A stretch of DNA of 36,890 nt from Sneathiella sp. (GTDB lineage: Bacteria > Pseudomonadota > Alphaproteobacteria > Sneathiellales > Sneathiellaceae). The notes below the pieces were generated by a model that was not told where the DNA came from, did not search any database, and saw only the letters and a program-made list of their open reading frames with translations. Within the stretch, counting starts at the first letter, position 1, and each line of letters opens with the position of its first letter. This document shows positions 1 through 7,567 of this stretch, piece by piece. The translations under genes and the position numbers were made by a program. Location: assembly GCA_016764355.1 (NCBI GenBank), contig JAESSA010000010.1, positions 1-36,890 of the forward strand. Reading direction: 5' to 3'.

Positions 1-201
1 TTTTCCTCTGATCTTGTGAATATCCTCTAAGGGAAGCTCTCGCGCAGGGTTAGGTAGTCTGGCACGATGCGCCGTAAGCCCTGGCTGGTCATTGCTATAA
101 ATGACTTCCAGTTCTTTGTCTTTCGACATGGCACGCATAGTCGCCGTGACTACCCGCTTGAATTTTTCTGACGGGGCTTCTTTATCTTTTGAAAGAGACA
201 C
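1..201 (-). CDS. cobT: Cobaltochelatase subunit CobT, N-terminal part (runs off window)
   Basis: Partial gene of 67 codons, continuing beyond the left edge. CobT is the large subunit of the aerobic ATP-dependent cobaltochelatase (CobNST) that inserts cobalt into hydrogenobyrinate a,c-diamide. The visible N-terminus shows the family pattern: FKRVVTATMRAM, then a KELEVIY segment and NDQPGLTAHRARLPNP, which I recognise from CobT proteins of other alphaproteobacteria. The reading frame opens with GTG (base 201), three bases after the cobS stop codon, so the two are almost certainly cotranscribed and probably translationally coupled. Only the N-terminal region is present; the metal-ion-binding VWA domain of the family lies outside. 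Identification rests on this motif match plus position directly after cobS. Confidence 0.85.
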   Translation of the reverse strand, partial: MSLSKDKEAPSEKFKRVVTATMRAMSKDKELEVIYSNDQPGLTAHRARLPNPARELPLEDIHKIRGK

Positions 202-204
202 GGC

Positions 205-1203
205 TTATGACATCGCTATGTTGGCAGCAGATTCGGGTAATTCTTCACCAAAGCTGCGTTGATAATATTCGGCAACAATTGGGCGTTCCATTTCATCACA
301 TTTGTTTAGGAAGGTGACCCGGAATGCAAAGCCAACATCGCCAAAAATTTCTGTATTTTCTGCCCAAGTAATAACTGTCCGTGGGCTCATAACCGTTGAA
401 ATGTCGCCAGCAACAAAGCCTGATCTGCTTAAATCGGCACAGGCAATCATGGACTGAATAATCTTTTGCCCCTTGTCTGTGTTGTAACTTGGCAGTTTCG
501 ATAGAACAATTTCAGTTTCTGCCTCTTCTGACAGGTAATTTAAGGTAGTAACAATATTCCAACGATCCATTTGCCCTTGGTTGAGTTGTTGAGTCCCATG
601 ATAGAGTCCAGTTGTATCACCCAACCCAATTGTATTGGTCGTCGAAAACATTCTAAAAGCAGGATGGGGGCGAATTACCCGGTTTTGGTCAAGAAGCGTA
701 AGTTTTCCTTCGACTTCAAGGACGCGCTGTATGACAAACATAACGTCTGGGCGGCCCGCATCATATTCATCAAATACGATGGCGGTTGGGGATTGTAGTG
801 CCCATGGTAAAATTCCTTCACGGAACTCCGTTACTTGTTTTCCATCACGCAATACAATGGCATCTTTACCCACCAAATCCATGCGGGAGATGTGACTATC
901 AAGGTTGATGCGGATACAGGGCCAGTTAAGACGTGCCGCTACTTGTTCAATATGCGTGGATTTACCCGTTCCATGATAGCCTTGCACCATCACACGGCGG
1001 TTAAACGCAAAGCCCGCTAAAATCGCCATTGTCGTGTCATGATCAAAAACATAGGTAGGGTCAAGGTCGGGAACCAGATCAGCAGATTGGCTGAAAGCAG
1101 GTACTTTCAAGTCACTGTCAATCTTGAATACTTCCCGAACAGAGACTTCAATGTCAGGAAGATTGAGTTCCGATTTGTTTTCGGCAAGTTCTAATGGCGT
1201 CAT
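205..1203 (-). CDS. cobS: Cobaltochelatase AAA+ subunit CobS
   Basis: CobS is the AAA+ ATPase ring subunit that, with CobT, drives cobalt insertion by CobN in aerobic vitamin B12 synthesis in the cytoplasm. The 332-residue protein shows an N-terminal CobS-specific segment, Walker [10 protein letters not shown] at about residues 75-83, Walker [10 protein letters not shown] at about 141-149, and a sensor-like FSTTNTIG further on. Length is normal for the family. The frame could begin six codons upstream at a TTG, but the ATG at 1203 has a GGAAC element ahead of it and fits known CobS starts. It lies downstream of the J-domain gene (45-base gap) and immediately upstream of cobT. No cobalamin riboswitch is visible upstream. 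Confidence 0.95.
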   Translation of the reverse strand: MTPLELAENKSELNLPDIEVSVREVFKIDSDLKVPAFSQSADLVPDLDPTYVFDHDTTMAILAGFAFNRRVMVQGYHGTGKSTHIEQVAARLNWPCIRINLDSHISRMDLVGKDAIVLRDGKQVTEFREGILPWALQSPTAIVFDEYDAGRPDVMFVIQRVLEVEGKLTLLDQNRVIRPHPAFRMFSTTNTIGLGDTTGLYHGTQQLNQGQMDRWNIVTTLNYLSEEAETEIVLSKLPSYNTDKGQKIIQSMIACADLSRSGFVAGDISTVMSPRTVITWAENTEIFGDVGFAFRVTFLNKCDEMERPIVAEYYQRSFGEELPESAANIAMS

Positions 1204-1248
1204 AACTGTTCCGTATCTCAAAGTAGAATTTATTTTTTACGGGAGACT

Positions 1249-1845
1249 TCAGGAGTGCCCGCAGGAAAGTAGGTGAGTATAGGCATGGTTTATTGTTTTT
1301 AGTATGTCTTCTGCCTCTTTATCCCCTCCCCGAATATCCGGGTGGTATTTCTTTACAAGTTCTTTGTGACGGCGTTTTATCTCTTTCAAGCTACAGCCTG
1401 CATCGAGATTAAGCGTCGAAAGCGCATTTCGCTCTTCAGCGTCAAGGGGTGCCCAGGACTTTTTACGCTGTCGGCTAGAATTTCTCTGTTCTTCCTCTTT
1501 TACGCCAGCCTCTCGGCGGAAGTCAAAGGGATCGTCATATACGTAATCGGGCTGCTGTCCGCCTGTACGGCTGCCCAGTTTCCATGTAGGGCGGTGCCCC
1601 GTTATGTCTTCGTCCTTGTAACGCAGGACTTGGTCATCAGACATGCCGTCAAAAAAATTCCAAGATTTATTGAACTCACGGATGTGCAGCAGGCAGTACC
1701 AGTGATAATCGGCATTATTCCCCCGATCAATCATCCTGGATTTAGGCGCACGAAACTCTCCCGCTTCTTCGCAGGTTTCACGATCACATATGCGATCGGT
1801 TTTGGGGGTGTCGCGTTTGTTTCTCTTCGGCTTGGACATACTCAT
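1249..1845 (-). CDS. J-domain protein of the cobST neighbourhood
   Basis: A DnaJ-related co-chaperone of about 198 residues. The C-terminal 65 residues form a J domain, with the diagnostic HPD tripeptide at about 168-170 (KKYHPDIRGGD); it should stimulate a DnaK/Hsp70 ATPase. The N-terminal half is not a canonical DnaJ region: it has C20, C25, C51 and H54 in a CX4C...CX2H arrangement that could bind zinc, followed by an aromatic stretch (SWNFFDGMSDDQV). There is no G/F linker or DnaJ zinc-finger repeat. This architecture is commonly encoded directly before cobS in alphaproteobacteria, often next to bolA. The start is uncertain: ATG codons occur at 1854, 1845 and 1839, none with a strong ribosome site. 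Its substrate is unknown. Confidence 0.85.
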   Translation of the reverse strand: MSMSKPKRNKRDTPKTDRICDRETCEEAGEFRAPKSRMIDRGNNADYHWYCLLHIREFNKSWNFFDGMSDDQVLRYKDEDITGHRPTWKLGSRTGGQQPDYVYDDPFDFRREAGVKEEEQRNSSRQRKKSWAPLDAEERNALSTLNLDAGCSLKEIKRRHKELVKKYHPDIRGGDKEAEDILKTINHAYTHLLSCGHS

Positions 1846-1961
1846 AGCAAGCATTATGGTGCCAAGTTTAGAGGGAAACAAGGTTAAGAAATCGTGTCGA
1901 GCAGAAAAAGTCAAATTTTCAGTGATTTTACTCGTTTTAGAAGTATATAATTTTGTTTTAG

Positions 1962-1991
1962 CAATTGCACGCAGTTTCCTGCGTGCAATTG
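1962..1991 (-). terminator. Perfect 13-bp hairpin with GAAA loop after the XRE gene
   Basis: Arms 1962-1974 and 1979-1991 are perfectly complementary (13 bp) around a 4-base loop. Read on the minus strand, the direction of the XRE gene ending at 2003, the loop is GAAA, a stable GNRA tetraloop closed by G-C. There is no U-run directly after it on the minus strand, so it may be a 3' stabiliser or attenuator rather than a textbook intrinsic terminator. Confidence 0.6.
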
Positions 1992-2002
1992 TGCTATTGA
2001 TT

Positions 2003-2428
2003 TTATTCGGAAGGAGGTTGCGATAGGGCGCGTGCCAAGTGACTTAAAGCATCCTGATAGCGTTCATTTTCGATCATGGAGAAATTTCTAGCCATTTCCA
2101 AACACATACGCTGTCTTGTCGATGTTTCAGTTGTCCCTGTTGTGGCAAGTCCATCAAAGAAATAATTGATGGGAACATTTAAGGCTGATGCAATACTATA
2201 AAGCCGACCTGCAGAAATTCGATTAATGCCTCTCTCATATTTATGGGCTTGTTGATAGGTTACGCCAATTAGATTAGCCATTTGTTGTTGTGTATACCCC
2301 AATAGAATGCGTCTTTCGCGGATTCTATTGCCAACATGTACGTCTATATGGCGTACTGGTGCTTCTTCAGGGGGTTTCGTGTCGGGGGTCTCCTGTACAT
2401 GTTTACGAACCTTAGCATGGACTGTCAT
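2003..2428 (-). CDS. XRE-family helix-turn-helix transcriptional regulator
   Basis: A 141-residue DNA-binding protein. A disordered N-terminus rich in charged residues and proline (1-30) precedes an HTH_XRE (lambda-repressor-like) domain at about 32-92, recognisable from GNRIRERRILLGYTQQQMAN and VTYQQAHKYERGINR. A short helical tail follows. This form of XRE protein is very common, often in several copies, in alphaproteobacterial genomes; I do not know the target here. The ATG at 2428 is preferred over a TTG five codons upstream because a GGAG ribosome site sits 6 bases before it. It is oriented with dnaJ-cobST and divergent from bolA, so it could control either side or itself. A 13-bp hairpin separates it from the J-domain gene. 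Confidence 0.85.
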   Translation of the reverse strand: MTVHAKVRKHVQETPDTKPPEEAPVRHIDVHVGNRIRERRILLGYTQQQMANLIGVTYQQAHKYERGINRISAGRLYSIASALNVPINYFFDGLATTGTTETSTRQRMCLEMARNFSMIENERYQDALSHLARALSQPPSE

Positions 2429-2634
2429 GTTGTTCTCCAGCAAATCCAGTGATTGTTTAAACTTGTACTATCTTTAGATTATTTGTAACTAATATAAGAT
2501 AAAATTAAAATCTCTTTCCCGCAATGATTATTTTATAAATAGAAGAAATCACAACCAATACACGCAAAAGAAACCTAGAAACTGTAATTAGATCCGTGAT
2601 AAATTTAATTTTTTGGGCAATCGAGTATCAAAAT

Positions 2635-2904
2635 ATGTCAGTAGCAATGCGAATCGAAGAGAAATTGAGAGAAGATTTTACACCAGAGAGTTTGACGGTT
2701 GTCGACGAGTCTCATTTACATGCAGGACATGCCGGCGCGCGTCCGCAAGGTGAAAGCCATTTTAGGGTGGAAATTACCTCAGATGTATTTGAAGGGTTGT
2801 CGCGAGTTGCCCGTCAACGACTTATATATCAATCACTTAGTGTTGAAATGGCAACAAACATACATGCGTTGTCTTTGACTGTGAGGAGCCCCACGGATAA
2901 ATAG
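2635..2904 (+). CDS. bolA: BolA-family protein
   Basis: An 89-residue BolA-type protein. BolA proteins pair with monothiol glutaredoxins to bind or deliver [2Fe-2S] clusters and affect cell morphology and stress responses. The match is seen in RIEEKLREDFTPESL at the N-terminus, DESHLHAGHAG at about 24-35, SHFRVEITSDVFEG, then RQRLIYQSL and a late conserved His in NIHALSL. Histidines, but no cysteine, are available for cluster binding. The upstream in-frame GTG at 2596 would add a stretch unlike the family, so the start is placed at ATG 2635 (ATG 2647 also possible). It is divergent from the XRE/dnaJ/cobS/cobT block, the usual alphaproteobacterial arrangement. The 206 bases between the two start codons are very AT-rich and must hold both promoters. 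Confidence 0.9.
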   Translation: MSVAMRIEEKLREDFTPESLTVVDESHLHAGHAGARPQGESHFRVEITSDVFEGLSRVARQRLIYQSLSVEMATNIHALSLTVRSPTDK

Positions 2905-2957
2905 TCCCTGGGTAAAGAGGAAATAATTATTGAAGCGGATGAATGAACTCCCATATA

Positions 2958-2978
2958 CACTTTTTAAGTGCATTTTTT
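2958..2978 (+). terminator. Weak hairpin and T-run after bolA
   Basis: A 5-bp stem (CACTT, 2958-2962, and AAGTG, 2966-2970) with a TTT loop is followed by a T-run at 2973-2978. It is a short, low-stability candidate terminator for bolA, lying between bolA and the ribbon-helix-helix gene. Confidence 0.4.
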
Positions 2979-3015
2979 AATTTATTGCAACTGAATAATG
3001 TATAATGGAGTTATT

Positions 3016-3312
3016 ATGGTTAGTTCATCACCGCACTCACTGGTTAATCGCAATGTTACGATTACTAATTCTGAGACCGGTCAAGTACGTCGCACTAGTA
3101 TTCGTTTGGAGAAAATAGAATGGGATACATTGCGTAAAATTTGTTACAGGAATAAAATTTCAATTCATGAGTTTTGTAGCCGAGCCGATTATAATAGTAG
3201 TCGCACTGAACATTCGCGTACCTCTAGAATTCGGTGTGCTGTGTTAAGGCAGTACATACTATGGGTTGATAGTCTGGAATCAGGGCAGAACATAAATCAA
3301 CAGAGGCGGTAA
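3016..3312 (+). CDS. Ribbon-helix-helix domain protein (RHH_4 type)
   Basis: A 98-residue small protein. The core TSIRLEKIEWDTLRKICYRN, then KISIHEFCSRAD and RIRCAVLRQYILWV, matches the RHH_4 family of small ribbon-helix-helix proteins widespread in alphaproteobacteria: a strand, two helices, then a C-terminal helix. RHH proteins bind DNA as dimers, often as antitoxins or repressors, but this subfamily is largely uncharacterised and no toxin partner is adjacent. The ATG at 3016 has GGAG 8 bases upstream, which favours it over the ATG at 2998. A TATAAT hexamer at 3001-3006 lies just before it. The 3' end overlaps the convergent AEC permease gene by 33 bases. Confidence 0.7.
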   Translation: MVSSSPHSLVNRNVTITNSETGQVRRTSIRLEKIEWDTLRKICYRNKISIHEFCSRADYNSSRTEHSRTSRIRCAVLRQYILWVDSLESGQNINQQRR

Positions 3313-4158
3313 CAGTAGGAAAGAAAGAAGCGTGGAAATTAAAACCGTTCCTGCCACTTGGCTGGAAGCACGTTCATAACGAAGAGAGAAAAGATAGTTA
3401 AAGACAGCAACCGGCATGGTGCTTTCAAGAATGAGAACACCACGTTGCGCGCCTTCCAAACCAAGTAATTCTGACAATCCGACCCCTACACCAAATCCCA
3501 TTGCCAGTCTCATTATAGAAAGTATTGTCGCGGTTTTGATGTGTTTTACTGAAAGACTGGATAAGCTTACCCCTAAAGCCATCAGCATGAGCGGGATGGT
3601 AATGCCGCCTAACAGTTCAGTTGTACTTAAAATCCACTGTGGAACAGGGATTTGAGTAGCGCGTAGCAGAAGGGCAATAGTCACTGAATAAAGAAGAGGG
3701 GTTTTTAATAGTTGGATTAATGATCCAGTGCCAGAGACTATCCAAATCCCCAAGGTGAATTGAAGGGTGGCATATACGGCAAAGAAAGCCAATGCAAGGG
3801 TCAGTCCTTCTTCGCCAAATGCGAAGTAACAAAGGGGAAGGCCCATATTGCCTATATTTGGAAATATGAGGGCTGGAAGAAAATCCCGAATGTCCAATTT
3901 CATAAGTTTTAGAAAAGTAAAAGCAATTGGAATAAAGATAAGAAGCACAATAAAGGCCAATAAACCAAATTCCAGAAAAGCCGCCAACTCCATCTTCAAA
4001 TTTACAAGAGTTGTAAAGATGAGCATAGGGGCGCCAATGTTTGTCACCAGACCTGTTATGGTCTCCATGTGAAAGGCGCGATTTGTTTTGGCCCAAAAGA
4101 AGCCAAGGCCGGCGCAAATAGCGACCGGTGCAATAATATTAATTAAAATCTGGAACAT
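3280..4158 (-). CDS. AEC-family (auxin efflux carrier-like) permease
   Basis: A 292-residue inner-membrane protein of the AEC (PF03547) fold, with about ten hydrophobic segments. Recognisable features are the N-terminal IIAPVAICAGLGFFWAKT, the broken-helix motif FPNIGNMGLPLCYFAFGEEG at about 98-118, and the C-terminal half repeating GITIPLMLMALGVSLS. Bacterial members export or import small carboxylates such as malate or malonate; the substrate cannot be read from sequence. It is downstream of the CorC-type gene on the same strand (30-base gap) and might be the last gene of the aroK-aroB-corC transcript. Its tail overlaps the convergent RHH gene. Confidence 0.85.
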   Translation of the reverse strand: MFQILINIIAPVAICAGLGFFWAKTNRAFHMETITGLVTNIGAPMLIFTTLVNLKMELAAFLEFGLLAFIVLLIFIPIAFTFLKLMKLDIRDFLPALIFPNIGNMGLPLCYFAFGEEGLTLALAFFAVYATLQFTLGIWIVSGTGSLIQLLKTPLLYSVTIALLLRATQIPVPQWILSTTELLGGITIPLMLMALGVSLSSLSVKHIKTATILSIMRLAMGFGVGVGLSELLGLEGAQRGVLILESTMPVAVFNYLFSLRYERASSQVAGTVLISTLLSFLLLPPLLIYVLP

Positions 4159-4188
4159 AAGACTAACAAAGGGGCAAGAGGATCGGGA

Positions 4189-5460
4189 CTATATTTTGGT
4201 TATGCGAAGTTCAGTAATTTGATTTCGTTCTTTTTTCAAGATTTCAAACTTAAAGCCGTAAAAAGTAAAAGCCTGACCAATCTCTGGAATTATTTTCGCT
4301 TCATGAATAACCAGGCCAGCTATTGTCGCGGCTTCTTCATCTGGTAAGGACCAGTTACATTTCCTGTTTAAATCTCGAATGGTAACAGAGCCTTTGCTCA
4401 ATATTCTGTTTTCTTGCAAAATATCGACACCTGCGATTTCAATATCGTGTTCATCCGCAATGTCCCCGACAATTTCTTCAAGAATATCTTCCAATGTCAC
4501 CAAGCCCATCAAAGCGCCATATTCATCAACCACAAGAGCGAAATGGGCATGACGTTCTAAAAAGGCATTCAATTGATCTCGTAAAGTGGTTGTTTCCGGA
4601 ACGAAATAAGGTTTTGAGGTAATCTCTTCAATTCGAAGATCTTTATAATCTCCGTGAAGAGGGATAACGGCTCGAAGCAAGTCCTTGGCATGGATGATGC
4701 CAATGATATTTTCGGGGTCATCTTGCCACATTGGGAGGCGGGTGTGGGGGCTTTTCAGGACCTGTTCAATAATATCTGAGGCTGGCAGGCTGGCATCGAC
4801 CGTTTTGACATTTTTCCGATGGATCATGATTTCAGACAAATCCACTTCGTCCATGTCCAAAATGGTATCGAGCATGTATTTTTCATGCATGATAACACCG
4901 GCATCTATCGAATGAAGGTCAATAGCGCCTCTCAATTCGTCCTGCGCGGCATCTGTCAATGTGTCAGGGTCGCCTAGCTGCTGGCGAACTCCAAACATGC
5001 CCAAAGTTGCTTCAACAATACTGTTTACCCCAATTACAAAGGGGGACAGAATGAATATTGCAGGCCGCAGAATAGGCGTGACAAGCAGCGCAACACGAAT
5101 AGGACGTCGCAAGGCATATGTTTTAGGTAAGACTTCTGAAAATATCAAAATAAGCACAGTCATGACTATAGTAGCATATGCGACACCAATATCACCAAAA
5201 AGAGAGATGAGGATGCTCGTTGCCATGGCGGAGGCCAGAATATTAACGAGATTATTTCCAAGTAAAATAGCGCTAATGAGCTTTGTATGATTATTTCTTA
5301 GCTTATTAATGCCGGCCGCTCTCTTGTCTCCGCCTTGTTCCATCTGATGGAGCCTGGCACGAGATGCCGCAGTAAGCGCCGTTTCTGACCCAGAAAAAAA
5401 GCCCGAAAGAACAAGCAGCAAGGCAATAGCTGCGATCGATAATATTAGTTCAATATCCAT
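4189..5460 (-). CDS. CNNM/CorC-HlyC family membrane protein (DUF21 + CBS pair)
   Basis: A 423-residue inner-membrane protein. Residues 1 to about 190 form the DUF21/CNNM transmembrane domain, starting with a hydrophobic helix and SGFFSGSETALTAASRARL, the classic signature. A CBS-domain pair follows at about 200-330 (IMIHRKNVKTVD; GLVTLEDILEEIVGDIADE). The C-terminal CorC_HlyC domain ends at 423. Members, including YfjD/CorB and magnesium exporters, are linked to Mg2+/Co2+ efflux; the old name 'hemolysin' is historical. It begins 12 bases after aroB on the same strand, a conserved alphaproteobacterial linkage with aroK-aroB. Function as a metal exporter is inferred from family only. Confidence 0.9.
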   Translation of the reverse strand: MDIELILSIAAIALLLVLSGFFSGSETALTAASRARLHQMEQGGDKRAAGINKLRNNHTKLISAILLGNNLVNILASAMATSILISLFGDIGVAYATIVMTVLILIFSEVLPKTYALRRPIRVALLVTPILRPAIFILSPFVIGVNSIVEATLGMFGVRQQLGDPDTLTDAAQDELRGAIDLHSIDAGVIMHEKYMLDTILDMDEVDLSEIMIHRKNVKTVDASLPASDIIEQVLKSPHTRLPMWQDDPENIIGIIHAKDLLRAVIPLHGDYKDLRIEEITSKPYFVPETTTLRDQLNAFLERHAHFALVVDEYGALMGLVTLEDILEEIVGDIADEHDIEIAGVDILQENRILSKGSVTIRDLNRKCNWSLPDEEAATIAGLVIHEAKIIPEIGQAFTFYGFKFEILKKERNQITELRITKI

Positions 5461-5472
5461 CGGCGGTGCCTG

Positions 5473-6630
5473 TTATCTTTCTGATGTATTTTGTATGAAT
5501 TGATCAAGAATATTCAGTACATTTTCTGTCGAAACATCTTGGGTTGTAAAGGCATCTCCAATGGCTTTCATCAGAATGAAAGTGAGTTTCCCTTGATCAA
5601 CTTTTTTGTCTTGATTCATATGTTGAAGGAGAGTTTCGGCTTTCCATTCAATTCCTTTTATTGTGGGTAAGGATTGAAGAAGCCCAACTTGGCTATAATG
5701 AGATCGAACTCGTTTGCAATCTTGCCCAGTAATCAACCCCATTTGAGCCGATAAATCCATTGCCATTAGCATACCAATAGCAACACCTTCACCATGGACA
5801 AGGTCGCCTCCGTATCCTACCTCCGCCTCCAATGCATGCCCAAAGGTGTGACCAAGATTTAAGTAAGCTCTAACTCCGCTTTCAAATTCATCTTTGGCAA
5901 CAATATCTGCTTTTGCTTGAACACTTGCTTTCACGGCGTGAATACGGGACGCCGTGTCACCATCGATAACGTATTGTCCGTTTATTTCCAGCCAATTGTA
6001 AAAGTCGAAATCCCCAAGCAATCCGTATTTCACAACTTCTGCATACCCAGCAAGGACATCCCGTCTTGGCAGTGTGTCGAGCAAGGAGACGTCAGCCAAA
6101 ACTAATTTTGGTTGGTAGAAAGCACCAATTAAGTTCTTGCCATAGGATGTGTTAATGCCGGTTTTCCCCCCAACGGAACTGTCTACTTGAGAAAGCAAGG
6201 TCGTTGGGATTTGAATGAAATCAATACCACGCCGCAAGGTGGAGGCAGCAAAACCTGTTAAATCCCCGATCACACCGCCACCGAAGGCCACAAGACATTC
6301 ATCTCGCCCAATGCGCGCTTCTAGCAGGCGGTCCATAAGTTCACTATAGTGTTGAAGGTTTTTTGTGCTTTCGCCTGCTGGGAGAATAAAGGTTTCAAAC
6401 TCAATGTTTTCAGAGCTTAATGACGCCTGCAACGTCTTTAAATGGAATTTGGCGACGGTTTCATCCGTAACAATACCCACCCGTTTTTTCCGCAGATGGG
6501 GGGCAATATGATGCCCCGCTGTGTTTAGGAGATCCCCTCCAATCATCACATTATAAGACCGTTTTCCCAAGGGAACGGAAACACACGCCATTTCAGTCAG
6601 TGTTGAAGGCTTTTCAGCAGAAGTTGACAT
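5473..6630 (-). CDS. aroB: 3-dehydroquinate synthase AroB
   Basis: AroB converts DAHP to 3-dehydroquinate, the second step of the shikimate pathway to aromatic amino acids, using NAD+ and a divalent metal. The 385-residue protein carries GGGVIGDLTGFAASTLRRG (NAD-binding region), PTTLLSQVDSSVGGKTGIN (substrate lysine region), YAEVVKYGLL, and LNLGHTFGHALE with the metal-binding histidines. Length is typical. It starts at ATG 6630, 8 bases after the aroK stop, and is followed within 12 bases by the CorC-type gene, so these are one operon. Confidence 0.97.
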   Translation of the reverse strand: MSTSAEKPSTLTEMACVSVPLGKRSYNVMIGGDLLNTAGHHIAPHLRKKRVGIVTDETVAKFHLKTLQASLSSENIEFETFILPAGESTKNLQHYSELMDRLLEARIGRDECLVAFGGGVIGDLTGFAASTLRRGIDFIQIPTTLLSQVDSSVGGKTGINTSYGKNLIGAFYQPKLVLADVSLLDTLPRRDVLAGYAEVVKYGLLGDFDFYNWLEINGQYVIDGDTASRIHAVKASVQAKADIVAKDEFESGVRAYLNLGHTFGHALEAEVGYGGDLVHGEGVAIGMLMAMDLSAQMGLITGQDCKRVRSHYSQVGLLQSLPTIKGIEWKAETLLQHMNQDKKVDQGKLTFILMKAIGDAFTTQDVSTENVLNILDQFIQNTSER

Positions 6631-6638
6631 TCAGTTTC

Positions 6639-7235
6639 CTATAGCGCCTTGTTTTCTTGATGGTCACGTAGCGCGTCAATTATTTTTGAGACGACAATTT
6701 GATGTGGGCCGTCCGCGCTATCAACAACAATATTGGCTTCATTATAAATGGGGTAGCGCTCTTTCATTAAGGTATCCAGAATCTGCCGTGGATTACCTTT
6801 CCGCAGAAGCGGGCGTGTATTTCTTTTCATGCACCGTTTCAAAATAGTATCCAAATCCGCTCTCAACCACACTGAAATGCCATTTTGTGCTATTATTTCG
6901 CGGGTTTCCATATCCATATAGGCGCCTCCACCTGTGGCAAGGATATGCTGATTTTCGGAAAGGAGTCGTGAAATTACCTTTCGCTCTCCATCGCGAAAGG
7001 CTTTTTCGCCGTGAATATCAAAAAATTCTGGGACAGAAAGATTGGATGCTTGTTCAATTTCAGCATCGGCATCTTTAAAGGGTAGGTTTAATTCTGCGGC
7101 TAATCTGCGCCCAACTGAGCTTTTTCCTGCACCCATCAAACCGACCAATACAATCGTTTTCGACCCAATATTCGCATTCCCGCTATCGATAGTGTTTGCA
7201 GGAGGCGAAATAGGGGCGGCGCTGTCACTTTTCAT
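6639..7235 (-). CDS. aroK: Shikimate kinase AroK
   Basis: AroK phosphorylates shikimate at the 3-hydroxyl with ATP (fifth step of the chorismate pathway). About 198 residues: a 25-residue variable N-terminal extension, then the P-loop GLMGAGKSSVGRRLA, the DADAEIE motif (DxD-like shikimate/Mg binding), ATGGGAYMD, and a lid region around MKRNTRPLLRKGNPRQ. Two starts are possible: GTG at 7250 and ATG at 7235; both are followed by the same AAAAGT context, suggesting a small local duplication, and neither has a clear ribosome site. ATG is chosen. It is the first gene of the aroK-aroB-corC operon and is divergent from the 46-residue membrane peptide gene. An FNR-like palindrome lies about 55 bases upstream. 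Confidence 0.95.
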   Translation of the reverse strand: MKSDSAAPISPPANTIDSGNANIGSKTIVLVGLMGAGKSSVGRRLAAELNLPFKDADAEIEQASNLSVPEFFDIHGEKAFRDGERKVISRLLSENQHILATGGGAYMDMETREIIAQNGISVWLRADLDTILKRCMKRNTRPLLRKGNPRQILDTLMKERYPIYNEANIVVDSADGPHQIVVSKIIDALRDHQENKAL

Positions 7236-7288
7236 AATATTACTTTTCACAATTTTGTTGTCACATGATCTTATGTTACGTAAGGCGG

Positions 7289-7302
7289 TTGATGTAAATC
7301 AC
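7289..7302. promoter_or_regulatory. FNR/FixK-like palindrome between aroK and the xerD operon
   Basis: TTGATGTAAATCAC matches the FNR/FixK/Anr consensus TTGATNNNNATCAA at 9 of 10 defined positions. It lies in the 191-base divergent promoter region, about 54 bases from the aroK start codon and 125 bases from the small membrane peptide start. Binding by a CRP/FNR-family regulator is an inference from the match alone. Confidence 0.4.
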
Positions 7303-7426
7303 AAAGACATGTTAGTTATTTTAGACAAACTTATGACATAATCGCAGCTTAGCAAATCAAATAGCAAGAATATTGCTACTGATTTCTAGGTATTTGCCAA
7401 TAAACTAAAAGGTATAGTGACGGAAA

Positions 7427-7567
7427 ATGTCAAAATTCTCCCTCTTTCTCCTCTTCTTGATTACCGCCGTTATCGTCGGTGGCGGTGTGTTTCTGTCAGC
7501 ATGGGATATCCCCGCGCCTACGGTTCCGGTAGAGAGGGTGATCCCGAATGATCAATTCCCAAAATAA
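7427..7567 (+). CDS. 46-residue single-pass membrane peptide upstream of xerD
   Basis: A short gene with a clean ATG and TAA. The product has an N-terminal hydrophobic helix (about 4-24, FSLFLLFLITAVIVGGGVFL), then the tail WDIPAPTVPVERVIPNDQFP. I recognise the tail pattern W-D-I-P-A-P-T...VE-V-IP as recurring in short proteins at the same place (before the secreted protein and xerD) in other alphaproteobacteria, which argues it is real rather than chance. It should sit in the inner membrane with a proline-rich periplasmic tail. The last 20 bases overlap the next gene in another frame, suggesting translational coupling. Function unknown. Confidence 0.7.
   Translation: MSKFSLFLLFLITAVIVGGGVFLSAWDIPAPTVPVERVIPNDQFPK

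Noticed and set aside
1342-1887. 181-codon plus-strand open frame opposite the J-domain gene
   Set aside because: The minus-strand protein has a clear J domain with HPD; the plus-strand translation is a hydrophobic shadow without family features.
2998-3312. Toxin-antitoxin pair formed by the RHH protein
   Set aside because: No toxin-sized partner is adjacent on the same strand; the next gene is a convergent AEC permease.
4189-5460. Hemolysin
   Set aside because: 'Hemolysin' is a historical label for CorC/HlyC-type proteins; DUF21 plus CBS plus CorC_HlyC indicates an ion-transport-related membrane protein.
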